DNA of 64,000 nucleotides from Bactericera cockerelli (Eukaryota; Arthropoda; Insecta; Hemiptera; Triozidae), in assembly GCA_024516035.1 (NCBI GenBank), contig CM044956.1, forward strand, positions 54,279,533 through 54,343,532, written 5' to 3'. The notes beneath the pieces were generated by a model. It ran no database searches, was not told where the DNA came from, and worked only from the letters and a program-made list of their open reading frames with translations. The translations under genes were made by a program, and so were the position numbers. This document shows, piece after piece, positions 1 through 11,040 of this stretch. Each line of letters begins with the position of its first letter. Position 1 is the stretch's first letter.

Positions 1-840
1 CCACGTCAGTCGGAGGAGCCGTCGTGAACCCTTGAACTCATGAATATTAATCACGTTGCATCACCTTTTCTCTCATTTTTAGCTGAAAAAAAAGTCATCA
101 ACATTTTTTTGTCTCAATTTTCCAAAAGAGCTTCTCTTGCTCTTTCACTCAAGAGAGTCTGAAGTACTCTCTCTACTCGTAAAATAGAGAGAGAAGTAGG
201 TATAACTATAACGAATATATCCACCTACTTCTTTAGAGCTCTCAAATAAAACAAAGGTGTCAACGACTTTTCTCCAGTGCTTCGCTAGACTGAAAAAAGC
301 AATTCTCTTATTTTCACCGTAAAATTGAGTTTTTATTCCTAGCGACGTAATGAAGGTAGCACGAACTTCTTGTGTCTATTAGGCACTTGAGTCGGATTCA
401 GATCCCTGGGAATGGGAACGTTTCTGGAAGGGAAATTGTTTGCTGGAAAAGTTTTCCAAATGGAGGAAAAGGTATTCGAATTATCTTCGCGTGATTTTCA
501 TAAAACAGACACTTAGATGTTATCTTTAATGGGTTAACTTTCTATTATACAAGCATTCCAATGAATATTTTAGGATAACAGATCTATTAAATTTAAATAG
601 GTACATGGTTGAAGCGTACTCAAAACATCACGTACCGAAATGCCTCAAGATTCCAATGGATTATTACTTGTACGCTAAATGGAATGACAACATTTTTACC
701 AGATACATATATCTCTATCAATTTACATACATATATGGGTTTCCCGTGCTTTCTTTTAACATTTTGCTCAACTGGTTGTGATTTTATTTATTTTTAAAAT
801 TCAGGAAATCCCAGTTAAAGGTCATTCAAGAACACTTAGT
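1..840. other. AT-rich stretch without a recognisable gene
   Basis: No open frame here is longer than about 60 codons, and none resembles a known protein. There are short CT/GA-rich runs near 150-200. I see no transposon ends. Confidence 0.5.
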
Positions 841-930
841 AATTTGTGTAAGCTGCCCGAAGCGTGGGCCCCCCCAAACCGCGGGGCCGTTGGCATCTGC
901 CAAATCCGCCATATAGGTACTCCGCGGTGA
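841..930 (+). repeat. Dispersed GC-rich repeat fragment
   Basis: A GC-rich block containing AAACCGCGGGGCC, followed by TTGGCATCTGCCAAATCCG. It recurs in the same orientation at 51008-51060 with only a few differences, so it is part of an interspersed repeat, possibly a retroelement end. The family is not identified. Confidence 0.6.
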
Positions 931-1039
931 TCCCTATGCTTTAGTTTGGAAATCAGTTCGTTCGTCAGGACCAAGGTTCGATCCAATGTCCTTGTAATAA
1001 CCTTTTTTATGAAGAGGAAAGTATTGTAAGATTCACTTT

Positions 1040-1345
1040 AGCAGAGCTCTAGTGCTGAAAGAATCCCGGCCAGAGGGGGAAATTCTAACCGAGTTTTCCG
1101 TTCCGTTAAAGTGCCCTGAAGTAATGCGAAAGCGGTTCCAGGGCACAATTACCCTTTTAAAAAAAAGTGCATCAAGGTAAATCAAATCTAGTCCAACCGG
1201 TATAGATATGAGAGAAACCTGGATATAAGAGAACAATTTCCAGGTCCAATTTACCTATTTACAAAGGAGTTCTCTTTATAAGAGAAATCTGGGATTAAGA
1301 GAAAAAATATCCGATCCTTTGAGTCCTATTATATCCAGATTCAAC
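1040..1345. repeat. Fragments of the CTGGATATAAGAGAA MITE family
   Basis: Contains the motif CTGGATATAAGAGAA and ends near 1345 in an inverted form (ATATCCAGATTCAACTGTA). The same inverted motif bounds short elements at 43200-43341 and 55711-55838. This copy looks degraded or composite. Confidence 0.5.
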
Positions 1346-2620
1346 TGTATCCATCATAATAATTATGAAATATTCATCATTAAACTTATCATAATTATTA
1401 CAATATCACTAACTAGTATTTATCACCCGCCTCCTATACCATTGATAATCCCTAGGTCAGGGCCTAGGAATTAGGGAAGGAACATGCCCATAGTCCTCCT
1501 TCCATTCCTCTCCCCACTCCCTTTTATCACAATACCTTATCTTAGGAGGTGTTTTTCATTGTTCCTTAAAATTCAAATGCAATATCAGTATAAACATAAA
1601 AGTGAGAAGTTGTATTAGATTTGTACACGATTATCAAAACATACCTGGACAGCTTTTTTGAGCTTATTTGCTTTCATCAGCAGGTAATAAGTCTGAATAT
1701 CCATGCCATCAACGTTAATTTGAGTGAGGTTAATAATTTGAGTTGTTAATTTTTAAGTTTGGAGGGTAAAACGCTGATAAAGAGACCGCAACGTAAAAAA
1801 AAACAACAAAAAGTTCTCTCTCTCTCTCTAATCGTTGATCACACTCCCCCATACAATAACGGGCACACTCGTTATTCTCCCATTATCTGTCCGACTGTCC
1901 CTCACACAGCCCACGAGCACGGGTCCCCCACGCGTGTATCACGCCCTCACCCAGCCTCTCTCCACGTGATAAACAAGAGCCACAAGTCGATAACCTTGTG
2001 TCCGCGAGTAAACAGAGGCGCGAGTATCAATCAGATTCCAGGCGTATATGCGCGTTATCTACATCGCGAATTCTTATCTTCTTATCAATGAATAAGATCT
2101 GCATATATCGCTGTTCTTCTCATTATCTTTCATTTAGCGTGTATAGTACCTATAGGCAGTTAATTGCAATAGATTTTACGAATATCATTTTTATTATTAC
2201 CTCCCTATGAGGTATAGAAAGTATTGTTTTTTATTTATTTATTGGAAAAGACTTTACTTCGTAAGTAAAAATGCTCCGTAAGCATAAAATTGGAGGTGGC
2301 TAACGTTGCTCATAAAATCGCAAAAAGAATTCTTACTTGATAAAATTGGACATTTTGTAGGTATCATCGGAATTATTGTTAAGACCTACCTAATTGCAGC
2401 GGTGTTTACTTCTTGCGATACACAGCAATGCCTCGAGTGTAGAGTAGGGTTAGGAAAATTAAATATAGGGTCATGCCTCCTTACGCAACTAGTGCACGGC
2501 CAGAGTCTAATGATACCCCCTCTCTATTGCTTATTTTTCTACTTAGGAGTGGAGGGTGGACTGAGGTTGAAGTGTGCTTGTCAGGGGGTTCAGAGTTGAG
2601 TTTCAAGTATCCTTGTCAAG
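1346..2620. other. Unannotated region, no gene or clear repeat
   Basis: Open frames of up to 110 codons overlap each other on the plus strand but show no domain, low-complexity bias or splice context that would support a gene. A more GC-rich stretch lies at about 1840-2070. It could be regulatory DNA, but nothing specific can be read from it. Confidence 0.4.
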
Positions 2621-2624
2621 CTAC

Positions 2625-2905
2625 AAAAACTAGCACAAGTGATGAGTACCAACCTACCAACAGACAGTGACCACTGTGGAGAAACACACAAATTAAATTC
2701 CTTTATGAACGAACTTCTTTTTTTGAGTTGAGTATGTACTTGAAAAAAATTCTATATTAGGCACTTCTTTGTAACATAAAAAAAAGCACAAATGATGAGT
2801 TAGATGAGTACCAACGGAGATTGACCATCGTGAACTAATAAAATTATCTAACTTCTTTCAGTTGAGTACTTGAAAAAAAATCTATATTAGGCAGTTTTCT
2901 TTGCG
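2625..2905. repeat. Imperfect tandem duplication (about 150 bp x2)
   Basis: The block around GATGAGTACCAACC and TTGAGTACTTGAAAAAAA ending in CTATATTAGGCA occurs twice, at roughly 2635-2765 and 2795-2900, with indels. It is a diverged local tandem duplication. Confidence 0.6.
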
Positions 2906-3711
2906 ATATTGATAAAATTATCTAAAGTCAATACAAAGACTATCATTGATCAAGTGCCACATAATTATTAATTATCTCTCTCGCCTCATGAGGTGGTTCA
3001 CATGGATTACATAGCTCCCCATTATTACTGGGTCTTAAAAACAGGCCACTTTTATTTTATTCTCTCTTTTAGGTATCTCATTTTTAAAGACTTTGAATTT
3101 TAAAATCTCTAAAACCTTTTCAGCTCGATTTTCTCTCTCTCTCTCTCTCCCTCTCTGAAACACTTCTTTCGAGAAAGCATCTCATTTGGTTACACCCTGT
3201 AGATCAAAATACATACATATATGTGCAGCATGTCTCATAATACCTACCTAAATCATACATAGAGCATGCCATCATGCCTGAATGGCGTGTCACTAAGCAT
3301 GTGCATGTGCCAGACCCGTGCTACTATGTATCTTGACAAGGCAACTTCTATTAGGCATGATTATCTGGTCGTATCGTTTCCAGTTTTAGTTCTGATACCC
3401 AAGTAGTGTTTACTGCGTAGTAAAATGAGTTACTACACTCGGGAAGTACGCCCTATATTTGGAAATCATCATACATATCATCAATTTGATGATATGAATG
3501 ATGATGATAATGATAAGATGATTTGATAACATCTTGACAACTATCACCAGCATCAATTTGATCATTAAAATATAAAGATAAAGAGCTTTTTAGTTATGCG
3601 TGTTATTATGTCACAATTTTTAGTGGGTAGCATCGACATTTGAGGACTAATGCATCATGTATGTATGTATGATTTTATTTGTGGTGAAGCACAAGGCCTC
3701 TTCACAATTTT
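2906..3711. other. No gene seen; simple repeats
   Basis: Holds a CT-rich microsatellite at about 3130-3160 and an AT-rich ATGATG-type run at about 3465-3560 that can fold back on itself. Nothing gene-like is present. Confidence 0.5.
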
Positions 3712-3833
3712 TGTGGGTAGCGCAGCATTACTAAGAGGTAGCATCGACATTAGCCAGCAATGCCAGCGAAGTCTTCACCTGCTTCACTTCGGTAATACTA
3801 CGAGAACCGGTGCATTCAACGCGTCAGAGACAT
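3712..3833 (-). repeat. 5S-headed SINE, 5' part
   Basis: The reverse complement matches the 5S-rRNA-like head of the fuller copies at 21825-22078 and 33411-33661. It has the ACACCGAAGTTAAGC-type core and a CATCGACGCTGGC-type start. Tail sequence is missing or degraded. Confidence 0.6.
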
Positions 3834-4285
3834 AAGTTCTACCAGAAACAGATGTTATACGTAGCACATATTATTACATTATGTATTCTGTATTGCTAAT
3901 ATCTGCCTACTTATCCACCAGAGCTACCGAGTGTAGCTTACTCTACTCAATCCAGCATTGTCTCTTTTGGATCTCCCGAGGTCAGACTTTATGATCTCAC
4001 ACCTCAACGAAGGTCAATATAAATTATCATTTCAAACGACGCAAAAATTGGCACATACTCCTTCACTTAGGTTCAAGTGCACTTCTCGTCTTCCTAGCAT
4101 ACTGCTGGTGTAGCACCTTACTTGGTGGTCATGGTGGTGGTGCAGTAGTCTCCATAAACCTCGCGTCCTAATGAGGGTTGTAACTATTTTGAAATATGCT
4201 AATCAGCGAGGACGAGGTTGATACTGAGTGAACTTTTATGTTCTGTCATTTTTAGATAACTAGATAACAACATTGGATTAGTGAT
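3834..4285. other. No gene or clear repeat seen
   Basis: An ordinary AT-rich stretch without long open frames or transposon ends. Confidence 0.45.
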
Positions 4286-4287
4286 CC

Positions 4288-4440
4288 GACCTCAGTAGCT
4301 TGATCGCTAAGGCGGCGGACTTTTAACTTGGAGGTCGGTGGTTCAAGTCCCAAGTTCAGCAAAGATTGAGAAAAGCGAGTTTGAGTAGTTGTGACATCAC
4401 GAAAGGGATTAACAGAAATATGATAAAACGAAAAAAAATT
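4288..4440 (+). repeat. tRNA-headed SINE, family with CCTCAGTAGCTTGATCG
   Basis: The head has a tRNA-like A box (TAGCTTGATCGCTAAGG) and B box (GGTTCAAGTCCCAAG), then a short tail with AAAGCGAGTTTGAG and an A-rich end. Related copies lie at 5108-5265, 22385-22528, 22822-22968, 41600-41740 and 60012-60145. The repetition and tail mark it as a SINE rather than a tRNA gene. Confidence 0.75.
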
Positions 4441-4557
4441 AACAAAAAATCGGATTAGTGTCGTGGATCACCAGTAGGATATGACCTGCTCAATATCCTA
4501 CTGGTGATCGCCTATCATTATCATTTACATTATGTAACAGAATTTTTTTTATTAATC

Positions 4558-4684
4558 GGTCCTAAGGGCCATATTATGAAACAGGATTAAAGTTAAGCTA
4601 TGTCAGACACGCCGGCGCACTATAGCCCGAGTGGAGGGATAGTGTCCACTTAGATTAAATCCTGTTTTATAATTCGGTCCTAAG
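4558..4684. mobile_element. Foldback MITE with 9-bp target duplication
   Basis: The 109-bp interior (4567-4675) is bounded by inverted repeats around ATTATGAAACAGGATTAAA on the left and its imperfect complement on the right. It is flanked on both sides by GGTCCTAAG (4558-4566 and 4676-4684). The TSD length suggests a cut-and-paste DNA transposon class with 8-9 bp duplications. There is no coding capacity. Confidence 0.7.
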
Positions 4685-5100
4685 ACTAGTTTGCAAAGGG
4701 TGTGATGTGACCTGAGTGATAGGAGGGGGGTAGGGGGGTGTCACGTGGGCGCAGCTAACACCTGTGTGCCCACCCTCCCCACCCTCCCAGGGGTGGGGAG
4801 TTGACAGGAAGAGTGCGTGCCTCTGGTCGTAATGACGGCATGAGCCCTACATAAATTGTACCTGTAGGGAGAGCGGGTAATTATAAAGGCAGTCTACATG
4901 AATACGCTTTCACCTGTTTAAACGGCAAAGTCATGCGAGATATAATTCTGGGCCAGTGGCGGCGCGAGGGAGGATTCATAATTTTCTCTCCAGTGCCGGA
5001 TATTGAAGTATTTTTTTTTTTTGACACTTTATTTAAAGTGACAGGATTTTCCTGGTGGCGCTCTTCCATCCAACCACTAAATAATGAATTAATATTAATA
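4685..5100. other. GC-rich patch, no gene
   Basis: A G- and C-run-rich stretch at about 4715-4815 stands out in the AT-rich background. No open frame or core promoter motif could be tied to it. Confidence 0.4.
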
Positions 5101-5107
5101 TTATCTC

Positions 5108-5265
5108 AATTTTGGACCTCAGTAGCATGATCGATAAGATGGCGGACTTGTAACTTGGAGTTCGGTGGTTCAAGTCCCAAGTTAGGCAAAAATTTAGTAA
5201 AGCTATTTTGAGTAATTGTGACACACCGTTGTGATCAACACAAATATGATAGCTTTTTTCTATAA
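5108..5265 (+). repeat. tRNA-headed SINE (CCTCAGTAGCTTGATCG family)
   Basis: Same head and tail as the copy at 4288-4440, with a B box GGTTCAAGTCCCAAG followed by TAGTAAAGC and an A-rich end. Confidence 0.7.
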
Positions 5266-5344
5266 AAAGAACATAAATAAATAATTAAGTACATACAGAG
5301 ATATTTGTTTTTTCCATTACCACCTTTCACGGTATTTTTTTCTA

Positions 5345-5475
5345 AATTTAAGGCCATGAAATAAGAGCTACTGTAGACGCTTGTGGTCTGTGTTGTAGCT
5401 TACCCATCCCGTAGTATGCCTCTCCTCTGATGGGCGAGAAGTGACACAATACTTCCTGATAATGTATTGTTCTCA
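5345..5475 (-). repeat. Tail fragment of the TAGCTCAGTGG SINE family
   Basis: The reverse complement matches the tails of the copies at 40269-40580 and 62094-62395, including GGCATACTACGGGATGGG and CAACACAGACCACAAGCG. The tRNA-like head is absent. Confidence 0.65.
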
Positions 5476-5721
5476 CTAATTTGAATCCACACCGTAGCAT
5501 TGAACCCCCAACCTAAACCATTGAGAAATGCATTAGTGTAATTTACTCTGGAAGGGGCTCAAGTTCAAAAGAACAGATGGAAATGAGGCAAAAGCGCAGG
5601 CAATTGATTTGCATAAGTTACAGGGTGGTTCAGCGAGCAGGGGGTTTTAAAGGATTTTAAAGAATAACTGGTAAAGGATTTTTTAAACGAGTTTTGAGAA
5701 GAAAAAAAATAGATAGGTGAT

Positions 5722-6008
5722 CAAATTATGCTTCGAAATGTTTCGCAGCATTTTGTGTCGTTAGTTAAATTGGAAATGTTGCAAAGCGCTGCGAAGCAAT
5801 GTTTCAGACAGTGGGATTCTATCTCATTTGATTTTAGAAGGAGTGGAGCATGAAACGTTGCGAGACAAAATGTTGCACTCCGTGGGATCCTGGCATTCCG
5901 GCCCAACGTAGGCTGGGTGAGGGTAATGTGTGTAGCAGGTTAGTGAGTTTCCTGCGAATGGAGGGTAACACCCCCCTCGTGATATGGTCTAGCTGTTGAA
6001 TCGGACGT
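5722..6008 (+). repeat. MITE-like fragment joined to 5S-SINE body
   Basis: 5722-5890 resembles the repeat at 42344-42475, including GAAACGTTGCGAGACAAAA and GTGGGATCC ends. 5892-6008 is the central/3' body shared by the 5S SINEs (GGCTGGGTGAGG, CGAATGGAGGGTAA, CGTGATATG). Confidence 0.55.
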
Positions 6009-6321
6009 AAAACCCCAGTTAATAATGACTGTGAGTGTGAGTCCCAAGAGAGTCAGTGAAATATCTCATGACGAACTTTTTAAATCGCGTGATCCACACT
6101 GTAAATTATTTGCCTTGAAGATAATTATAAACAAATGCAGCAAGTTAATGATCTGCCATATTTATTGCACGGATCCCACTCATAATGTGTGTAGACTCGG
6201 CGAGGGCTAATCAAAATACCTAATAGACTTCTAGACAAACACAGTGAAGAACCTAGGGTGATACATAAATTAATAGCAGTCGTTATTATTCCGAGCGAGG
6301 CGTTTATGACCATTACTGCGG

Positions 6322-6437
6322 ACCAGTGGGGGACTTGTAGGGTTAAGGAGCTTGTTAGTAACCAGTGGGGGACTTGTAGGGTTAAGAAGCTTGTTAGTAA
6401 CCAGTGGGGGACTTGTAGGGTTAAGGAGCTTGTTAGG
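6322..6437 (+). repeat. 39-bp tandem repeat, three units
   Basis: Three units begin at 6323, 6362 and 6401 with CCAGTGGGGGACTTGTAGGG and nearly identical continuations. Because 39 is divisible by three, open frames of 114 codons appear on both strands across the repeat. These are not regarded as genes. Confidence 0.85.
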
Positions 6438-6916
6438 TTTAATTTATGTTTTCCATCACATGGCCTCACTAGTATGATGCCATTTATAATAATTAACTAT
6501 GGAAATAGACCTTGCTTGCACTGCTCGAAAACACATAAAAGAGCGTTTGCTTCCTCATTTTCTTGTGTTGTAATAGGGTTATTATATGAGGTATGGTTAT
6601 GAAAACGAGCTAATTTTTACCGCCGGCCAGACTTATGTGTGATGACAAAATTTATTTTGCATTTTGTTACTGTACATGATTCTATAGATGAACCGACACC
6701 TGTGGCCCATTCCAGAAACTCTCTCCACTCTCATAATCTCCAAATCTCCCTTTCAAATGTCACACAGCGCATTTTGATTGGTTATTTGAACGCAATAACC
6801 AATCAGAGTGATGTAACGGTTGAAACGGAGATTCGGAGATTTTGAGTGTGGAGAGTATTTTTGGACTAGGCTACTGTTCGCTTGAGGTAAGGTGTGAACA
6901 AAAATGTTGTGCTAAT
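6438..6916. other. No gene seen
   Basis: Around 6715-6860 two stretches near CTCTCCACTC and GAGTGTGGAGAG are partly complementary, which may be a degraded foldback repeat. Nothing else is recognisable. Confidence 0.4.
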
Positions 6917-6924
6917 ATTAATTA

Positions 6925-8184
6925 TAGTGATGGCAAAAGCGCGAGGCGAGGCGAACTTTGGCTTGACTCGCGCTCGCCTCGCAGGGCGCGAGGCGAACTT
7001 TTTTGAAACTCGCGCTCGCCAAATTTTGAGTTCGCCTCGCCTCGCGCTTACGTCGGTTCGCGCTCGCCTCGCCTCGCAGTTCGCGCGAGTTTAGTTCGCA
7101 CAGTTCGCCCCGCGCTTCCAGAGTGTCTAGTGCTAAAAAAGTATGAAAACAATGCAGAATCGTTCTTTAAAAAGGAATAATAAAATCTCTGTTTTTTAAC
7201 AATTCTTTTGATATATTTAATGCATATGTTCACAAGTCGTTCGACCGAAAAACATATCAAATATGGGACACAGTACACATACCTAGCTATAGGAATTTTT
7301 AATCTGGGAAGGATTTTTTAATGTTAGGTATCCAAATCATGCCAAGATGCCCATTAATATTGTCTTTCACACGAAAAACTAACTACAACTTCTTTCCTCA
7401 TTTATTGTATTGTCTATCTAAGGGTTGAATTTTTGCCTTCCTCCTTTTCAATTTAATCTTCATAAGAATGAGTCATTCATTTTCGGTTCGTTATTTATAC
7501 TTGATGGAGCGGTGTGTTACCTATCAATTTCTTGGAATTGGAATGGTTTTTGAAAAACCTACCTTTGTCCAGATTCTAGTTTGTAGGTTTAGTAATTACT
7601 GAAAATATAACAGTCAAAATTTGCACTACACTAAACAATGGAATATATGTAATTATAGGCACGGCCGGTGCTAGGGAGCTGCGGAACTGCAGCACGCCCG
7701 GACGAAAAAGAAAAAGGGAAGATCAAGTCCTTGCTCGTACACAATGAAAAGCATGACACATTTCTAAAATAATTCTTATGATTGGCATGGTAAAGAAACT
7801 CAAACTCAATAAATACTGAAACTGCGAATCTATAAATCCCATGTTAGTCCGATTTATGTGGCAGCACCCCAAAATTCCAAATGGCTTTACTTTTCAAAAA
7901 AAGCCGCTTGGTATTTTTAATTCTAATAAAATGATCTATTAAAACGCTCCTATTGCAAAAGTTTCCCTATGGGATTACCATAGTATTTAGCGCGAACTGC
8001 GAACTGTTCGCGCGAACTAGTTCGCCTCGCCTCGCAGAAATGACGGTTCGCGCTCGCGCGGGGCGAGTTTTTTTACAGTTCGCCTCGCGCGAACTTTTTT
8101 AGGTGCGAGGCGAGTTTTTGCTAAACTCGCGCTCGCAGTTCGCGCGAACAGTTCGCCTCGCCTCGCAGTTCGCGGCCATCACTA
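6925..8184. mobile_element. Non-autonomous hAT-type DNA transposon
   Basis: The element starts TAGTGATGGC and ends GCCATCACTA, and is flanked on both sides by the 8-bp duplication ATTAATTA (6917-6924 and 8185-8192). An 8-bp TSD with this kind of terminus is the hAT signature. Inside each end is a block of about 190 bp (6937-7120 and 7990-8175) built from many direct and inverted copies of GCGAGGCGA and TTCGCGCGA. These look like dense subterminal transposase-binding repeats and make the ends extremely CpG-rich. The 860-bp centre is AT-rich and has no transposase-like frame. Confidence 0.85.
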
Positions 8185-8431
8185 ATTAATTATAAGTACC
8201 CACTAACTTCTCATCTTAATTTAGTTAAAGTTAAAAATAAACTACTCACACATGTGATAATAATAAAAATAAAACTTAATTGGAAAGAAGTACTGAGTTT
8301 CCTTAATAACAAAATACATACAAACTATATAAACCGTTATATAAGCACTGTAGTTTCTGGGAGGCGTTCTCCCAAATATACCTTGTTTGGAAAGAAGTAC
8401 TGAGTTACCTTAATACAATCTCTTCAGCAGA

Positions 8432-8630
8432 TTGCTGAGGAATAAAACAATATTTTCACTTCGACATTTAATTACTTCCGAGAAATTTCTAATATTAGAA
8501 ATCGGAAGTATTGTGTTCGTTTTTGTAAAAAAAAATATTTTTTTGCTCCGATTTCATTTTTTTTCATATTTCTGGACGTTTCATAACCTACTGAGTAAAT
8601 TTGGTTTTGTGTCTGTCTGTCGGTCTGTCG

Positions 8631-8669
<39 letters not shown>

Positions 8670-9200
8670 GGTCTGTAAAAACGATTCCTTGTAACGCGCA
8701 AATCTCGGAAACTACTCTACCGATTTTGATGAAATTTTGCACACATCTAGGAGACATTCTGTAGATGGTCCCATTTTAAATTCATTGAATTCATACCAGC
8801 GGTTCTGGGTGAAAGAGACCATGCGCCTGACCACTAACTTTTTACTTAAACGCTTATATCTCGTGAACGGTACACTCGATTTCGATGAAATTTTGTGAGA
8901 ATATGCATATTATTGTTTAACATAGGTTATTTATATTTATTTTTAAATTAATTATAATTTGACTCTGATATTTAAGAAAATCCGAAATTTTTGACAAAAA
9001 AGAAAAAAATAAGGACCACGACTTGCCAATACAGAATTTTTTGTAGAATCTAGAATGTATAAAAAACGATATTCTACCATATAAAACAAATTTGAAGAAA
9101 ATCGGTTGAGTCGTTTTGGAGATACATGTAATTTTCTATAAAATCTCAAAATTGGCATGTGTTTACAATGTGAAGCAATCACGAGGAAGTATTGTGTCCA
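8432..9200. repeat. GTCT microsatellite within an interspersed repeat
   Basis: A GTCT/GTCG run (about 8612-8675) is followed by text of a widespread invertebrate repeat type (AACTACTCTACCGATTTTGATG, TATCTCGTGAACGG). 8450-8590 recurs inverted at 26800-26905. A related GTCTGTCTGT plus TCTCGAGAACGG patch is at 28770-28830. The element boundaries are not resolved. Confidence 0.6.
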
Positions 9201-9209
9201 TAATTGGCA

Positions 9210-9465
9210 GTGTTTTTTTTTTGTGTAACGTCGCTTTCAAATCGTGGTCATATCATACAGGGGTTTTGACCTCCATTCGGTGGAAACTCACAAACCAGCT
9301 ACTCAAATTGACCTCACCCAGCGTGCGTGGGACCGGAAATAGCCAGCATCACGAGGGTTCAAATTCGAATAATCTCTATTCCAAGTTCTAACCTTGCTGG
9401 ACGTTGCTTAACTTCAGTGACAGCACGAGAACTGGTGTATTCAACGTGCCATCGACGCAAGCTCA
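9210..9465 (-). repeat. 5S-headed SINE, near full length
   Basis: The reverse complement reads from a 5S-like head (GCGTCGATGGCACGTTGAAT; TTAAGCAACGTCCAGCAAGG) through the central body (GGTGAGGTCAATTTGAGTAG) to a TTGAAAGCGACGTTA tail with an A-rich end. Confidence 0.75.
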
Positions 9466-10635
9466 CATTTCATTGAGTTTGAAATTATCCACTGATCGAA
9501 TACATTACACTTCGCCTTTGGTGATCCGTCACTGCCTACCTATACCTATCCTACCTGGCAAGGTGTGGTCGTTGGCATCAAAAGATATTTGACCAGGAAG
9601 CCCATAAATTATAAGTCTTCTCATAAGACAAGAACGGACTCTCCAAGGATACGGAGTTACAGACAGGTGAGACCTTGTGGTGTGTCATCTTGGAGAGGAG
9701 AGTTGCCAAAGGTTGTTGCCCACAGGAGTCGAACCAAGGCCGGGCTACACCCACGCCCTGCGGATACATCAGCAATGAGCTGGCGTCGATGGCACGTTGA
9801 ATACACTAAATCTGGATATAAGAGACAAAAACTTAGGTCCCTTCATTTATCTCGTAGAATAGAATAGTCTTTATTTGTTTAAGAATACATTACAATCGGA
9901 AAAAACGTACAATTAATACATATTTTCTAATTTCTTAGACAAAATTAGTCACTGACTGAGACCTCTCTCTCCAGATGTGACTGTATATATAAAAAACGAG
10001 AAGTTTAATGGGACAAGTGAAGCTGATTATGTTAACCTATTGACATAAACATAGGAGAAAGTGGGCAGATTGCCCGATATGTTCCCAATGTCGGTCTCAA
10101 GTTGGGTTTTAGAGTTGACCCTCTTCCTCTTCAATTTGATTTTGATGACTAATATAAAAGCCATCCATTGCTCTAAGGTTCCAGATCTTTGTCACCATTC
10201 CAACTTTCCAATAGCAATTACAGAAAATAAATGATAAGTATAGTTATGAATGTGTGATTCATGTTTTACTTATGATCTGAGTTAGTTAGATCTATTTGTA
10301 TATCCCCATTATTATCTTCCGGGACAGTGAGTTAATTTAATTTCAAAGTCCTCCGCAATCCACTTCTCTGGTAATCCTAGATATCTTGAAACCCATGGAA
10401 ATCCTAAGTATATAGGTATGACTCGTGCATTTATTCCCTTTATCTTTTGAATTCAAAGCTAATAAAATTAATTAAAGAGCAGGATCTACCAATAATCTTC
10501 ATTTACCTTACTACATTAATTAAACAGCTCAAAAGTATTTTCTAATACAAATAAAAGACGTCTACTTTAAAACTATTAGGTATTCCTGATGTGCCTGTAG
10601 CATTGAATACCATATTTTATATCCTAAATCATTTC
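9466..10635. other. No gene; short repeat scraps
   Basis: A 5S-SINE head fragment lies at 9778-9806 and a CTGGATATAAGAGA scrap at about 9811. The rest is AT-rich and unassigned. Confidence 0.45.
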
Positions 10636-10637
10636 CG

Positions 10638-10835
10638 TGCACTGGTAGTCAAGTGGTTAACGAGCGAGTCTGGTAATCCAGGTAGCGTAAGGATCCGTTG
10701 GTTCGAATCCACCCACTGTATGAATTTTTCCTCATTAATTTGAGTTTGTGACACACATTATAATAAGTCCCCGAGCGTTTGGTGGTAGAAAATGCTTTGA
10801 GCATTAACCTCGCCTGGTGGTTATTATAAGTATAT
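10638..10835 (+). repeat. tRNA-headed SINE, GTAGTCAAGTGGTTAA family
   Basis: tRNA-like head with GTCAAGTGGTTAACGAGCG as A box and GGTTCGAATCC as B box. It is followed by a tail with TTTGAGTTTGTGAC and GTAGAAAATGCTTTGAGCAT. Other copies are at 27048-27249, 37749-37961, 49137-49287 and 53020-53150. Confidence 0.75.
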
Positions 10836-11040
10836 ATCATGTGTATGTACTTGTATGAATAAAATAATTATGTAGCTACTGTGTTAAAAAAGAACTACTG
10901 AAATTTTATTATTCCTTATGAACTTGGGATTCAAGCAATACTTTCCAACTATCCATAATTCCTTATACGTGCATAGTTGCATACTGATTAAAATCAGTAT
11001 GCATTATTAATAAGTATTAAAGTCGTACTACTTCTTATAG

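Noticed and set aside
1759..2210. 110- and 70-codon overlapping frames
   Set aside because: No splice, codon-bias or domain support. A first cabut exon was considered, but the peptide does not resemble the family N-terminus.
6125..6602. Two 114-codon frames on opposite strands
   Set aside because: Both are created by the three-unit 39-bp repeat. The peptides are internally repetitive and match no domain.
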